A stretch of 37,421 bases of DNA from a virus. Location of the stretch: IMG/VR virus record IMGVR_UViG_3300025098_000124, positions 1-37,421 of that record; one strand, given 5' to 3'. This document shows, piece after piece, positions 23,631-33,198 of the stretch. The translations under genes and the position numbers were made by a program. The notes below the pieces were generated by a model. The model did not search any database and was not told where the DNA came from. It saw only the letters and a list, made by a program, of their open reading frames with translations. Numbering within the stretch: the stretch's first letter is position 1; the number at the start of each line of letters is the position of its first letter.

Positions 23631-25130
23631 ATGGCTGCTCAATCCCTAGATTATTACCTTCCCGGTGCATATCCTCCGGGGGATAACCGCCGCGAAGTAA
23701 ACCCCAAGTATACAGGCGGTCAGAAAAACGTGATGGAAAATCTAGGGGATTACACATATTTAGGCAAGCAGAATAGGACAGGAATCACCGGAATGGTAGA
23801 CATAGTATCAGAAATGGAAAATGCCGCCGCTGGCAGCACCACGAACATGCCAACAGTAACCCCTACGTTTGTTGCAGAAACCCCCGGAACCACGATGGAT
23901 GATTCCGGCTTGGTTATAGGTGCGGCCCCCACTGCCGGAACCGCTACTGCCGACACCTCTGGTTTAGCCACCACAACCCCCGCTGCTCCCGGCGCAGGAG
24001 TAGGGCAGGTTGGTGCAGTAACAGACGTTACATCAGGGCTTCAAGACTTGGGACCAATGGCTGGGGCGACCCTGACACCCACCGGCCCCTACGTTGACAT
24101 GACAGGTGTACAGGCTGGCCCCTCTGCAGGGGCTATTGCTACTGCAGCAACAGACCAGCTAGACCCACGAGCAACAACCCAGTACCAGCTTGGGCAAATC
24201 ATGTCATCCCTGCAAAGTGGTGCGCCAATGCCAGCATGGGCTGCCCCAGCGGTTCGCAAAATTGGTTCGATTATGCAGGCTCGTGGCTTGGGTTCCAGTT
24301 CGATGGCCTCTGCCGCAATGACGCAGGCCCTCATGGAGTCTGGGGTTCAGATTGCCCAACAAGATGCGAACAAGTATGCAACCATCCAGTTAGCGAACCT
24401 GAACAATAAGCAGCAAACTGCCCTAGCTAATGCCGCTACGTTCGCGGCGATGGACAAGGCTAACTTGAACGCCCGTATGCAAGCTGCGGTTACGAACGCA
24501 CAGGCATTCTTATCCGTAGACCTGAAGAACTTGGACAACGAACAAAAAGCAAGTACCCTAACATATACTAGCTTGGTTCAAGGCATGTTCAAAGATGCTG
24601 CTGAAGATAACGCCCGCAAACAGTTCAACGCCAAGAACCAGCTACAGGTTGAAGAGTTCTTTGCGGAACTTGGCGCACAAGTCGATACCGCCAACGCAAA
24701 CCGCGTTGCAGCCATGCGGCAATTCAACACGTCCGAAACAAATGCAATGTCACAGTTCAATGCAAATATGCGGGATTCACGGGATAAGTTCAACGCACAG
24801 ATGAAGTTTGCGGTTGACCAGTCTAACGTTGTGTGGCGCAGAGAAATTAACACCACGAACACGGCTCTTCAAAATGAAACAAATCGTATAAACGTACAGA
24901 ACGCCTATAACATGAGTCAAAATGCCTTGAACAATCTTTGGCAGTCATATCGCGATAATGCGTCTTGGAACTTTCAGAAGAGTGAAAATGCTTTACAGCG
25001 CGAACACGATATTGGAACGCTTGCTATGCAGTTCGCGAACAGCGAGAAGCTATACGACCAACAACAAAAAGATGACTTGGCATCGGGGATTGGTAATTGG
25101 CTGGCATCGTGGGCAGCTAGTCGTACATAA
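23631..25130 (+). CDS. Internal virion protein candidate, Asn/Ala/Gln-rich
   Basis: The 499-aa protein has a Pro/Thr/Gly-rich first third (residues 60-180) and a helical Asn/Gln/Ala-rich remainder with many AxxNxxxAxxNAxxF-type heptads (ANLNARMQAAVTNAQAFL, FNTSETNAMSQFNANM). It ends in a short hydrophobic segment (ASGIGNWLASWAAS). Position after the fibre, with four more uncharacterised virion-type genes following, and the composition match the ejection/core proteins of podoviruses (role of T7 gp14-16). No catalytic motif is visible. Not homologous to a T7 protein at a level I can see. Confidence 0.7.
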   Translation: MAAQSLDYYLPGAYPPGDNRREVNPKYTGGQKNVMENLGDYTYLGKQNRTGITGMVDIVSEMENAAAGSTTNMPTVTPTFVAETPGTTMDDSGLVIGAAPTAGTATADTSGLATTTPAAPGAGVGQVGAVTDVTSGLQDLGPMAGATLTPTGPYVDMTGVQAGPSAGAIATAATDQLDPRATTQYQLGQIMSSLQSGAPMPAWAAPAVRKIGSIMQARGLGSSSMASAAMTQALMESGVQIAQQDANKYATIQLANLNNKQQTALANAATFAAMDKANLNARMQAAVTNAQAFLSVDLKNLDNEQKASTLTYTSLVQGMFKDAAEDNARKQFNAKNQLQVEEFFAELGAQVDTANANRVAAMRQFNTSETNAMSQFNANMRDSRDKFNAQMKFAVDQSNVVWRREINTTNTALQNETNRINVQNAYNMSQNALNNLWQSYRDNASWNFQKSENALQREHDIGTLAMQFANSEKLYDQQQKDDLASGIGNWLASWAASRT

Positions 25131-25142
25131 AGGAACAGTTAG

Positions 25143-25679
25143 ATGAGTTTTTGGGACACAATTGTAGAGTACGCAGACAAAGCATGGGATTTTGTAGTGG
25201 GCGTAGAACAATTTACAGATGAAGGGGGCGACTACTCCATAGGGTACGAAGGGGGAGTCATGGGTTTTCTAGACTCAGCTTTTGACTATAGCACAGGAAG
25301 CTCCACTATTCTAGACGCCGCCGGAAGTTTTATAGGCAGCGGAGCCAAAGCCTATTTAAAGTCGCAAAAAGAAGGGGGTCCATTTCAGGCTCCTCAAATA
25401 AAAGCCCCAAAGATTACTCGTTCAGCATCCACAGTAGGTGTAGCAGGGTTAGCCTCTCTTAGAAACCCTGTAGGTGTGAACAATCCAGATGTAAGAGCAG
25501 CTATGCAACGACTGGCTCAACGAACCAACGTTAACCCCGATATGCAGTCTATTTCACAACAATACATGACAAAACGACAAGGTTCGCGAACTATAGGGCT
25601 AGAGTCAAGCTCTTTGGCTAGGGTTAGAACCGCCCCGGCAGCTTCTGTTCGAACAGAGTCCAAACAAGAGGTAGTATAG
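25143..25679 (+). CDS. Virion-associated hypothetical protein
   Basis: The 178-aa protein follows AGGAA. An N-terminal acidic aromatic region (MSFWDTIVEYADKAWDFVVG), a central part containing Gly/Ser/Ala (DAAGSFIGSGAKAYLKS) and a basic C-terminus (LARVRTAPAASVRTESK) are present. No known family. Genes on both sides abut it, so it belongs to the internal protein operon and may be a small ejection protein. Confidence 0.7.
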   Translation: MSFWDTIVEYADKAWDFVVGVEQFTDEGGDYSIGYEGGVMGFLDSAFDYSTGSSTILDAAGSFIGSGAKAYLKSQKEGGPFQAPQIKAPKITRSASTVGVAGLASLRNPVGVNNPDVRAAMQRLAQRTNVNPDMQSISQQYMTKRQGSRTIGLESSSLARVRTAPAASVRTESKQEVV

Positions 25680-26216
25680 ATGACCAGTATTGACCAGCGT
25701 TTTGGCGACAGGTTTTCTCCTGCGCCGCCGGGACATTCTTTAACTCAGGACAATTCACAATGGCCTTGGGGACAGCCTCCACAAGATGCTGACCCGGATG
25801 CTGCATTGGAGAAAACCATTGCCCGAATCAAACAGCCTAAGTTAAAAGATGAGATGCTAAAGCTGCTGATGATAGGTGTTTCTATCGAAGTTATTATTGA
25901 AGGTATTATATTTCAAGGGTTCCAAGAGGGCATGTTCACTCCCGATGTAGGTTTGCTTATGAAGCCGTCACTAGCCCTGCTTATTGCGGATATGGCAGAA
26001 GAAGAGAATATTCCGTACCGGTTGTTCGAAAACGACAATGCGGGTAAAGAGCGGGAAATGGACGACGAAACATTCTTCCGCATGATGAAACAAAACAACC
26101 CTCGCATGTTCGAGTTTGTTCAAGAAAGTATAAACTCAAAGATACGGTTAGGTATGATGCCAGAAGCACCTGAAGAAGATAAAGGTTTTCTAACTGGAAA
26201 GAAGGGGGCTGAATAA
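25680..26216 (+). CDS. Virion-associated hypothetical protein with a hydrophobic centre
   Basis: The 178-aa protein begins at the base after the preceding stop. It has a Pro/Gln/Asp-rich start, then a helix-rich core (KLKDEMLKLLMIGVSIEVII EGIIF, residues about 52-76) that may associate with membrane, a second hydrophobic helix (KPSLALLIADMAEEENIPYR), and a charged C-terminus. No family recognised. The stop overlaps the next start as TAATG. Context suggests internal virion function. Confidence 0.7.
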   Translation: MTSIDQRFGDRFSPAPPGHSLTQDNSQWPWGQPPQDADPDAALEKTIARIKQPKLKDEMLKLLMIGVSIEVIIEGIIFQGFQEGMFTPDVGLLMKPSLALLIADMAEEENIPYRLFENDNAGKEREMDDETFFRMMKQNNPRMFEFVQESINSKIRLGMMPEAPEEDKGFLTGKKGAE

Positions 26217-28108
26217 TGGGTATTGGAATAGCATTCGCAACAGGTGCCTTGAAAGGCTGGACTGAAACCAAACGGGCAATGCGAGAAGCTGAAATAAAAA
26301 AAGAAGAAAAGGAAGCCGAACAGCAGAAGTTTTATCAGGAACAGTTTTTTGAATTAGCGGGTAAAAAGGATGCAGATTCACAGGCCTTATCTCAAGCTGC
26401 AAAACTTGGCGGCTTGGAGTACGATGTAACTGCTGCGAACATTATAAATGATGTGGAGTCTTCCTTCGGTTACAATAACCTACAGTTCCGAAAGCCTTCA
26501 GACAAATGGGATGAACATATCCTCCCTGACAATCAGATGCGGGCAGGTGGAACTTGGTTGCGAACCATGAACGGTATCGTTAACAACCCAGAAGAGCAGG
26601 CACGTATGCAGAGGCACTTTGCTAATAATCCGCAAGATTTAGCCGCGTTCGAAAATGATGTTTACAAATACGGTCAATATTACATTGCTGGTCAGCGTAA
26701 AACCAACCCAGTCACAGGCGACGTTGAATCTGAGTATCTGCATCCGGCAGACACATTCCCCGCTCTTTTTGATTTTACAAAGCGTTTAAAGCCCCCTGCT
26801 CTGGGAGAATCAAAGCCGGAAGACCAAGTAACCTTAAACCAGCAGGCTGCTTTGATAGAGAAACAGGTGCAAAGCGGGACTATAGCCAATCCTGAAAATG
26901 CCTTTGTGTTTACCTTTTTCACAAACGAAGGTAAAAGAAAAGAAGATGCTGTAGAGTTTTCAGACCAAAACCAAATAGATGCTCTGGGTCGGATAGCTGC
27001 CAATTTGAATTATGGAGCAGACAAAGCTGGTATTCAAAATTTCATAACAAACTTTTCAGATGTAGCCCGTGCTGAAGATGCGGATTCTGCATACGCAACT
27101 CTTTTGTCTGCAGTAGAAATGGAACAGTTTGGGTTTGGCGACCTACAAAGAACTATGGGCGGTAATCAAGCTATGAACCAGCAGTTCGCAGGGTACATCA
27201 AAGAAGAATTTGGTGGTGACCATCGTGCAGCCGTCCAAGCCTACGCTCCCCTAGTCAAGATAAAAGAAGATAGAACACCTATGACTGTGGGTACGCTGAA
27301 GAAAAGAGTTGAGTTAAAAAAACCAAAAGACTACTTTAAAGCCAACGGTTTAAATCGCGAACAGGTTATCGAACAATACAGCGCAAGTCAGACGGCTCTT
27401 CAACAACTGAAAAAGCTAGACGAATTGCTTGCCAAAGATAACACACCAACTGGCTTGAAAGCAGCCATGCAGCAAGTAGGCTTTGGTATATTTGGAGAAG
27501 GCGGTCAGCTATCTCAGTTCTTTGGGAGTTTTGAAACAGAAGACGGTACAGACGCAGCAAGCCTAACAGAAGTTGCGGTGCGTTCTGGGTTTCTTTCCCC
27601 TGAATCTGCCAAGAACCTATCCGTAATCGACTCTTTGAAACTGTCTCTTGCAGCACAGATGGCTCGCGCTGTTGACCCATCAGGTCGTCTGTCAAACCAA
27701 GACTTTGAAATCCAGCTACGTCGCTTGGGTCAAACGGGTTTGTTTACGTCTAAGCCGCAGGCTCGTGCAGGTCTAGGGCAGGTTATCAGCGATTTTGAGG
27801 ACAACACCCGCCGTCTAGAAGTCTTGCACGAAGTTGCAACTGTTCCTGCAGGTGAGTTTACAAAGCGTGAAATTCGTATGTTGAAAGCCGATGCTGTTGT
27901 TCGCCGTATTGAAAAAGCCAATTATCGACCGGCGGCTGCTTCACCGGCTGCTGGGGAAGCACCTGCTGCTGGGGAACCTAAGACTGGTCTCGTACTAGAC
28001 CCCTCTGGATACTATACAGATGGGCAGGGTAACTTCTTCACGGATGAACAGGGTACAAAGCCTGCATCTATGGAAGCGGTTTTAAAAGCAATAGGAATGG
28101 AGTCTTAA
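26216..28108 (+). CDS. Large internal virion protein candidate (630 aa)
   Basis: The protein starts with a short hydrophobic segment (MGIGIAFATGALKGW), then a highly charged helix (residues 17-42, Lys/Glu/Ala/Gln, likely coiled coil), followed by a long mixed helical region. Near the C-terminus is a Pro/Ala linker (PAAASPAAGEAPAAGEPK) and a short terminal domain (LDPSGYYTDGQGNFFTDEQ). No transglycosylase or peptidase motif was found. Position between smaller virion genes and the 1489-aa protein makes it a likely component of the ejected core, comparable in position to T7 gp15. Function otherwise unknown. Confidence 0.72.
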   Translation: MGIGIAFATGALKGWTETKRAMREAEIKKEEKEAEQQKFYQEQFFELAGKKDADSQALSQAAKLGGLEYDVTAANIINDVESSFGYNNLQFRKPSDKWDEHILPDNQMRAGGTWLRTMNGIVNNPEEQARMQRHFANNPQDLAAFENDVYKYGQYYIAGQRKTNPVTGDVESEYLHPADTFPALFDFTKRLKPPALGESKPEDQVTLNQQAALIEKQVQSGTIANPENAFVFTFFTNEGKRKEDAVEFSDQNQIDALGRIAANLNYGADKAGIQNFITNFSDVARAEDADSAYATLLSAVEMEQFGFGDLQRTMGGNQAMNQQFAGYIKEEFGGDHRAAVQAYAPLVKIKEDRTPMTVGTLKKRVELKKPKDYFKANGLNREQVIEQYSASQTALQQLKKLDELLAKDNTPTGLKAAMQQVGFGIFGEGGQLSQFFGSFETEDGTDAASLTEVAVRSGFLSPESAKNLSVIDSLKLSLAAQMARAVDPSGRLSNQDFEIQLRRLGQTGLFTSKPQARAGLGQVISDFEDNTRRLEVLHEVATVPAGEFTKREIRMLKADAVVRRIEKANYRPAAASPAAGEAPAAGEPKTGLVLDPSGYYTDGQGNFFTDEQGTKPASMEAVLKAIGMES

Positions 28109-28111
28109 TAA

Positions 28112-31100
28112 ATGGCAGAGCCACAAGAAAATTCGAAGCCTGTTGCTGAACGGGATATCGTTGGATTCGACACATCAGGTGATGCTCCAGCTACTGCCGA
28201 AAAACCCCAGCGTATCTCCATTGCACCTGTAGAAAACAAGGTGATGCTCGACGAACCGGTTCGCGGCAAGACTACCGTTATGGACCCTGTTGTAGATGTC
28301 CCTACAACCGAAACTAAAACCCTGCAAGAACCCGCTGCTAAAGACATTCAGGCGCAGCAAACAGGTGCTGCTTGGGAAGATGTCCTTGCGGGTAAAGTAG
28401 CACAGGTTGGTGACATCAAGATTAACAACCGTGTCTTGGAGTTCGTGAACAGCAATCCAAAGGCCATGCTTGCCTTGCGTTCTGCGTGGGCAAGGTCATC
28501 TCAGCCACAGGTTCCCGGCGAGGATGTCATCATCCCGTTTGTTCGCGAAGGTGAAGTGGTTGCCAAGCAGGTTGTTCAAGACCCTATGATGATTCCGGCT
28601 GCGGAACGCTACGCCCAGAACCGTGTCAATCTTGATAATCTTGTATCTCAGTATGTGCCAGACGCAGCGGTTCGTCAAATCCTTGTCAATCGGTTCGAAA
28701 CTGGAGACTTTTATAATTCCTTGGAAACACGGCTTGCCGAAGCTGGGCAGTCCATAATTACAGGTATTCCTATGGTTGGTATCATGGGATACAATGCAGC
28801 GGGTGCCTATGTTGATTCAAAGCAAAAGGGGACTGACTTTTCTACAGAATGGGGTGCCAGAGGTAACGACATTCAAAATGCTCTGAACTCCACCTACAAA
28901 GCCATAGATACTATATTTGGTCTTACGGGTGAGGGAACTCTAAATCCAACCATGAAGATGGCGTTTAATAAGGATATCCACAACGAATTTAAACGTCAAC
29001 TAGACGCGAATGAAATCACTGAAGACCAATACAACGCCCGCGCAATGATAGAAGTCGATGGCGAACTAAAGCCAAAAGAGTTTATCACAGAAGAAGCAGC
29101 CGCGAACCTTATCGACCTAGCCTTCAATGAACTACCCCGTTCTGAACAGTTTGGGGTTATGTTCTTGGAGAACGTGGTTGGTATGGCAGGACCGGGAGCG
29201 TTGAGAAGTGAGCGAACCCTACGCAAATTAGAGAATATGAAGAACTCTAGTAAGTACGCAAAAATTCTAGAAGATGTTGACGACCCGTTCGAGGCTGCAC
29301 AGATTATCAATCAGGCAGAGGGTCGCACCAAGATTAACCTAAACGCTCTTAGTATCGGGATTAGCCAGCAGCGAACCACTCAAGCTATGGGCCGCTTGGA
29401 TGACGACCTGCGAAGCACAGACCTTGAGATGGATTCTTTGATTCGCAAAGGTGCTGCCACCAACAGTGCTGCGTACAAGGTGCTAGAAGGCAAGCGTCAG
29501 AATTTAATCAACCGCAAGATGCAGTCGATGTATACCCTCAAGGCGTATCCGTACTTGAAGCAGAATGTGGAAGATGCACTCATTCTATCTGCAGGACAGC
29601 TTGCAGGACGTGAGTACCTGTCTTCAGCCTACGATATGGACCCTGCATCTGCAGAGGCAATCGGATTGCTAGGTACGATGACTGTAATAGCACCGGCTGC
29701 TCGTTTTATAGGTGGTCAGGCTTCTAAGTTCCTATCTTCACCTAGAGGCGGTGTCGGGTCTAATGTATCTGCCGTAGCTGATTTTATGACCTTTGGAAAG
29801 TACAAGGGTTTTAATATTACAGACAATACCCTCAAGGAATACGAAGCAGCAACCGGCATTAAGCTAACTGCTGAACAGCGCAAGGCAATCAACTATTCTA
29901 TCTATTTGGTGAACAACACCTCTAGCCCTGCAGCCCGTGAAAAAATCTTGAAGGCTGTCGATGATTACGTCGAGTTACAAGACCGTATTGTAAGTCGGTT
30001 CCCTGAAGAAGCACGAGAAAAGGCTACAGAACTGTTTACTATGTCGTTCGCACAGTCATCTAACTTAGGACCTCTTGCAGCCCTACACGCTATGTCCATA
30101 AATAAGATAGATGCCAAGAAACTAAAGAACATGGATGCAACCTATATGGTTGAATTGATGGAGCAGGCAGACGCACAGGTTCGCGCAACAGAACTTGCCT
30201 TGGACAACTTTCAAGAGTTTGTTCGGGTAACAGACGGTATTGCAGACCGCGAGTCAATCCAAGCGATGCTTGACAACACCCGCAATGCAACCACCAAGTT
30301 CAAAGATGATTTGAATCGCCGTTCGGAAAGCACCCTAGAAATCTTGGGCGATATCCGCAAACAGGTTCTTTCTGACCCGACCATTGATGTTCCAGAAGGA
30401 TTTCTAGAGAACTTAGTAGAGGCCGACGTTGCCTTGAAAAAGCGTCTGGGCAAGATTGTTGATGAACGTAAAACGATTGGTGAAGTCGTTACGGATATCT
30501 ATGCCGGTGTTACAGATAGAGTCACTAGCTTGAAGTCCCGCCGGGGTAAAGGACGTGGATATATTGCAGGCTTGTCTCGTGCTATGGAAGATGCCTTAGA
30601 TGCTCATCTGGAAAGCATGTCTGCAAAAGGTAAGGCAGCATATAATGCGGTTCGCGAAGCCGCTAAGACTGCTCCACCTATTGATATGCACGATGCGGTT
30701 GTTGACTTGATGAGCAAAGCTGGTGAAACAGATATGGCTCGCTTCTTCAGTCCCGGTGGTCAGTTCTTTGCGGGACGTATGGGTCGTATCGGCTATAAGA
30801 CATTCGATGATATGGTCAAACGAACCATTCCTGCAGAAACTATGGGCGAGATTAGACAAACACTGGTAGCTAACGGGTTCGGTCAAGAACTGGTCGAAAA
30901 CATGTCAGACCTAGAGATTGCCCTCGAAATGCAGCGAATCTCGCCTAGCTTCCGTCCCTTTGCACAGGCAAATGCCTATGAGGTCGATGAGATGCGACGT
31001 TTTTTCCGGGATTATGCCTATGGTGTGCGTGAATCCAAGCCAGAATTGGGTCGTGAAGTCCAAATGTTCGCGGCTAACATGGATACCTTAATCCGTACTC

Positions 31101-32581
31101 AAGACGGTGAAACCTTCTCTCTCTTGACAAAAGCCCGCGAAACATACCGTAGTGAGATTGGCGACAGACTCCGCAGGGGTAGCACGGTTCGCAAACTAGA
31201 AGATGGTCGTCAAGGCCCAGAGAAAATGCAAGTCGATGCCAACAGCATGACGCGGTATCGTTACCTAAACGAACAGAGCAGTCCCTTCGGCTACATACGC
31301 CCTTTGACTTCTAAGATTACAGGTGCCTTGAACAACAAGCCTGCAGACCAAGCCGACATCCGCAGCATGATTGATAACCTTGCAACAGATTGGGGTGACC
31401 GTGTTGATGGACAAACTGTCTTCAATCTGGATACAGAAGAAGGCAAGGCAAAGTTCGCGGCTATTCAAAATCTAGTCAACGAACAAATCTACGCCGACTG
31501 GACAGAGCGGGCTATTGCCGTGTTCGAAAAGACAGACGGTCCTGCAAGTGTACTGGAGGGTGGCTACAGCTTCAAGAATCTTGCAGATGAAGGTTTGATG
31601 AATGACCTGACAACTGTAACGGTTCGGCAAAACGGTATGAACGTCGAAGTACCTTTGGTAAACTTAGGGGACATGTACTCCGAAGCCCGTGACATCAGCC
31701 GTATCATCCGCGAGAACAAGGCGGTTCGCAAACGGTACAAAGAGTTCGCAGATGATTTTGCAAACGTTGAAAGCCAAGTTCGCCGCAACGCTGATAACAA
31801 TATCAAGATGGATGCAGATTCCTTGAACGCCCTTCAGCGGTTCACGGGAGATATAACACCTGACCAGTTCTACGACCAGTTTATCTTGAACGGTAGCGAA
31901 ACAAAGTTCGACACTCTTCGCGACACATTTATCCCAGCAGTCGTCAAGACAGGTAAATCTGCAGATGAAGCAGAAGTTATGTTTGACAGGGCTGTCAGTG
32001 GTCTTGTATCAAAGGCGTTTATGAACCGTGGTGGATTAGCCCCTTCACAGGGTATGCGTATGACTGCCTTGGATGGCGGCAAGATGAAGGTTCGTCAATT
32101 CACAACACCAGAAGTCATGCTGGCAGATGTTCAAGAACATCGTGAAATGCTCGAAATGATGCTAGGTGAAGACCACGTAAGCTACCTTACAGACATTGCA
32201 GACTTCCTAGACCGTGCCGCTACTTCACAAGCACGTAGCGTAGAAGGTGTTGTCAAAGGATACTCTGTCAATGAAGGTTTGAGCCGCTTGTATAACATTA
32301 GCCGTGGTATGGTTAGCCCGCTATACGTCACTTCGGAGTTCGCAGTGCGTATGGCTGCACAATCCGGCATTGAGGTATTGCAGCTTGCAGCCGGTAACAA
32401 AGAAGCAGCCCGCATCATCAACAACATGTTCAAATACCCTGAATTGGTCACACGAACAGATGTAGACAACTTAAACGGACTTCTTGTTGAGTTCGCAACA
32501 ACAGAACTAGCCCGTATGGGTCAGCGTGAATTACCTACCCTAATAGGAGATGAAAATGAAGCAAATACCGAAGGACAATAA
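28112..32581 (+). CDS. Very large internal virion / DNA ejection protein candidate (1489 aa)
   Basis: This is the largest gene in the window. The product is helical, with a disordered Pro/Thr-rich N-terminal 80 residues and some hydrophobic segments, for example 214-234 (SIITGIPMVGIMGYNAAGAY), ENVVGMAGPGAL and AIGLLGTMTVIAPAARF, which could insert in the host envelope. In length and position (last large gene of the tail/core group) it corresponds to T7 gp16, but I see no lytic transglycosylase signature (no Glu-Ser motif). It follows AGGAATGGAG. The role proposed is formation of the channel for genome entry, by inference from context and size. Its last 26 nt overlap the next small gene. Confidence 0.75.
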   Translation: MAEPQENSKPVAERDIVGFDTSGDAPATAEKPQRISIAPVENKVMLDEPVRGKTTVMDPVVDVPTTETKTLQEPAAKDIQAQQTGAAWEDVLAGKVAQVGDIKINNRVLEFVNSNPKAMLALRSAWARSSQPQVPGEDVIIPFVREGEVVAKQVVQDPMMIPAAERYAQNRVNLDNLVSQYVPDAAVRQILVNRFETGDFYNSLETRLAEAGQSIITGIPMVGIMGYNAAGAYVDSKQKGTDFSTEWGARGNDIQNALNSTYKAIDTIFGLTGEGTLNPTMKMAFNKDIHNEFKRQLDANEITEDQYNARAMIEVDGELKPKEFITEEAAANLIDLAFNELPRSEQFGVMFLENVVGMAGPGALRSERTLRKLENMKNSSKYAKILEDVDDPFEAAQIINQAEGRTKINLNALSIGISQQRTTQAMGRLDDDLRSTDLEMDSLIRKGAATNSAAYKVLEGKRQNLINRKMQSMYTLKAYPYLKQNVEDALILSAGQLAGREYLSSAYDMDPASAEAIGLLGTMTVIAPAARFIGGQASKFLSSPRGGVGSNVSAVADFMTFGKYKGFNITDNTLKEYEAATGIKLTAEQRKAINYSIYLVNNTSSPAAREKILKAVDDYVELQDRIVSRFPEEAREKATELFTMSFAQSSNLGPLAALHAMSINKIDAKKLKNMDATYMVELMEQADAQVRATELALDNFQEFVRVTDGIADRESIQAMLDNTRNATTKFKDDLNRRSESTLEILGDIRKQVLSDPTIDVPEGFLENLVEADVALKKRLGKIVDERKTIGEVVTDIYAGVTDRVTSLKSRRGKGRGYIAGLSRAMEDALDAHLESMSAKGKAAYNAVREAAKTAPPIDMHDAVVDLMSKAGETDMARFFSPGGQFFAGRMGRIGYKTFDDMVKRTIPAETMGEIRQTLVANGFGQELVENMSDLEIALEMQRISPSFRPFAQANAYEVDEMRRFFRDYAYGVRESKPELGREVQMFAANMDTLIRTQDGETFSLLTKARETYRSEIGDRLRRGSTVRKLEDGRQGPEKMQVDANSMTRYRYLNEQSSPFGYIRPLTSKITGALNNKPADQADIRSMIDNLATDWGDRVDGQTVFNLDTEEGKAKFAAIQNLVNEQIYADWTERAIAVFEKTDGPASVLEGGYSFKNLADEGLMNDLTTVTVRQNGMNVEVPLVNLGDMYSEARDISRIIRENKAVRKRYKEFADDFANVESQVRRNADNNIKMDADSLNALQRFTGDITPDQFYDQFILNGSETKFDTLRDTFIPAVVKTGKSADEAEVMFDRAVSGLVSKAFMNRGGLAPSQGMRMTALDGGKMKVRQFTTPEVMLADVQEHREMLEMMLGEDHVSYLTDIADFLDRAATSQARSVEGVVKGYSVNEGLSRLYNISRGMVSPLYVTSEFAVRMAAQSGIEVLQLAAGNKEAARIINNMFKYPELVTRTDVDNLNGLLVEFATTELARMGQRELPTLIGDENEANTEGQ

Positions 32582-32822
32582 GGGGCTTGCAAAGCTACCC
32601 AAGCCTGTTCGCAACAAGATGGGCTATATGGCCCGTGGTGGCAAGACCAAAGGCTACGCCTACGGCTCAATGGTTCGCAGCCCTATGGCGTCTGAAAATA
32701 AGATGATGACATCATTCAACCCAATGCAACCTCGTGAACAGGCTGGTATGCAACCTCCTGTAGACAAGAAGATGGCGGGCATGATGTACGGTGGAAAGGC
32801 CAAGAAGAAGAATGGCTACTAA
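32556..32822 (+). CDS. Small basic Gly/Met/Lys-rich protein
   Basis: Two close in-frame ATGs exist (32550 and 32556). AGGAG at 32545-32549 touches the first and is 6 nt from the second, so the second is chosen, giving 88 aa. The sequence contains MGYMARGGKTKGYAYGSM and ends with GMMYGGKAKKKNGY. I recall this type of peptide in many marine phages, unnamed. It overlaps the 1489-aa gene by 26 nt in a different frame. Charge suggests DNA contact; no fold recognised. Confidence 0.75.
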   Translation: MKQIPKDNKGLAKLPKPVRNKMGYMARGGKTKGYAYGSMVRSPMASENKMMTSFNPMQPREQAGMQPPVDKKMAGMMYGGKAKKKNGY

Positions 32823-32973
32823 AATCAAAACAGTTCCCGCACCCAGAGGCTATCACTGGATGAAGAAGGGTAGCGGATATCAGCTAATGAAAAACCCCAA
32901 GGACGGCTATAAGCGTCACAAGGGGTCTAGTTTACGGGCTAGGTTTAGGGTTCAGGAAACACACAAGAAGTAG
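32812..32973 (+). CDS. 53-aa basic protein, last gene of the rightward operon
   Basis: ATG 32812 overlaps the previous gene by 11 nt and follows a purine-rich AAGAAGAAG. The product (start MATKIKTVPAPRGYHWMKKG, end RVQETHKK) is strongly basic with Tyr/Trp residues. Its TAG (32971-32973) directly abuts the stop of the leftward operon at 32974. No known family. Confidence 0.65.
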   Translation: MATKIKTVPAPRGYHWMKKGSGYQLMKNPKDGYKRHKGSSLRARFRVQETHKK

Positions 32974-32996
32974 CTAGATATATCTGCTAGACTTCT
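32966..32996. terminator. Inverted repeat across the convergent stop codons, possible bidirectional terminator
   Basis: AGAAGT (32966-32971) and CTAG (32974-32977) pair with CTAG (32987-32990) and ACTTCT (32991-32996), with a 2-nt bulge and a 9-nt loop. The structure spans the facing stop codons of the two operons. No U-run follows on either strand, so ability to terminate is doubtful; it may instead block the opposing transcripts or protect 3' ends. Confidence 0.35.
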
Positions 32997-33198
32997 CCAT
33001 CATTTCATCCCCAACAGATTTTAAATAACGCAAAAGACTTGCTACCTTGAAGGTTCCTTCATACTGTGGCAGGTCTTTTTCCATTAGGCGACTAAACTGT
33101 TCGGGGTCTACAGAATCCATATCCAACTCTATGTTCCCCTTGTCATTCATGTGTGCCGTGAACTTGAACAGTTCGGCTTTAGGATGCTTGTTGCTCAT
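32974..33198 (-). CDS. Small hypothetical protein, last gene of the leftward operon
   Basis: The 74-aa product is mixed charged (MSNKHPKAELFKFTAHMNDK; C-terminal helix SLLRYLKSVGDEMMEKSSRY). It overlaps the nuclease gene upstream by 20 nt. Its stop abuts the last rightward gene. No domain recognised. Being the most distal gene in the early-type operon, it is probably made at a lower level. Confidence 0.72.
   Translation of the reverse strand: MSNKHPKAELFKFTAHMNDKGNIELDMDSVDPEQFSRLMEKDLPQYEGTFKVASLLRYLKSVGDEMMEKSSRYI

Noticed and set aside
32550-32555. ATG at 32550 as the start of the small basic gene
   Set aside because: AGGAG directly touches this ATG, leaving no spacer; the ATG at 32556 has 6 nt.
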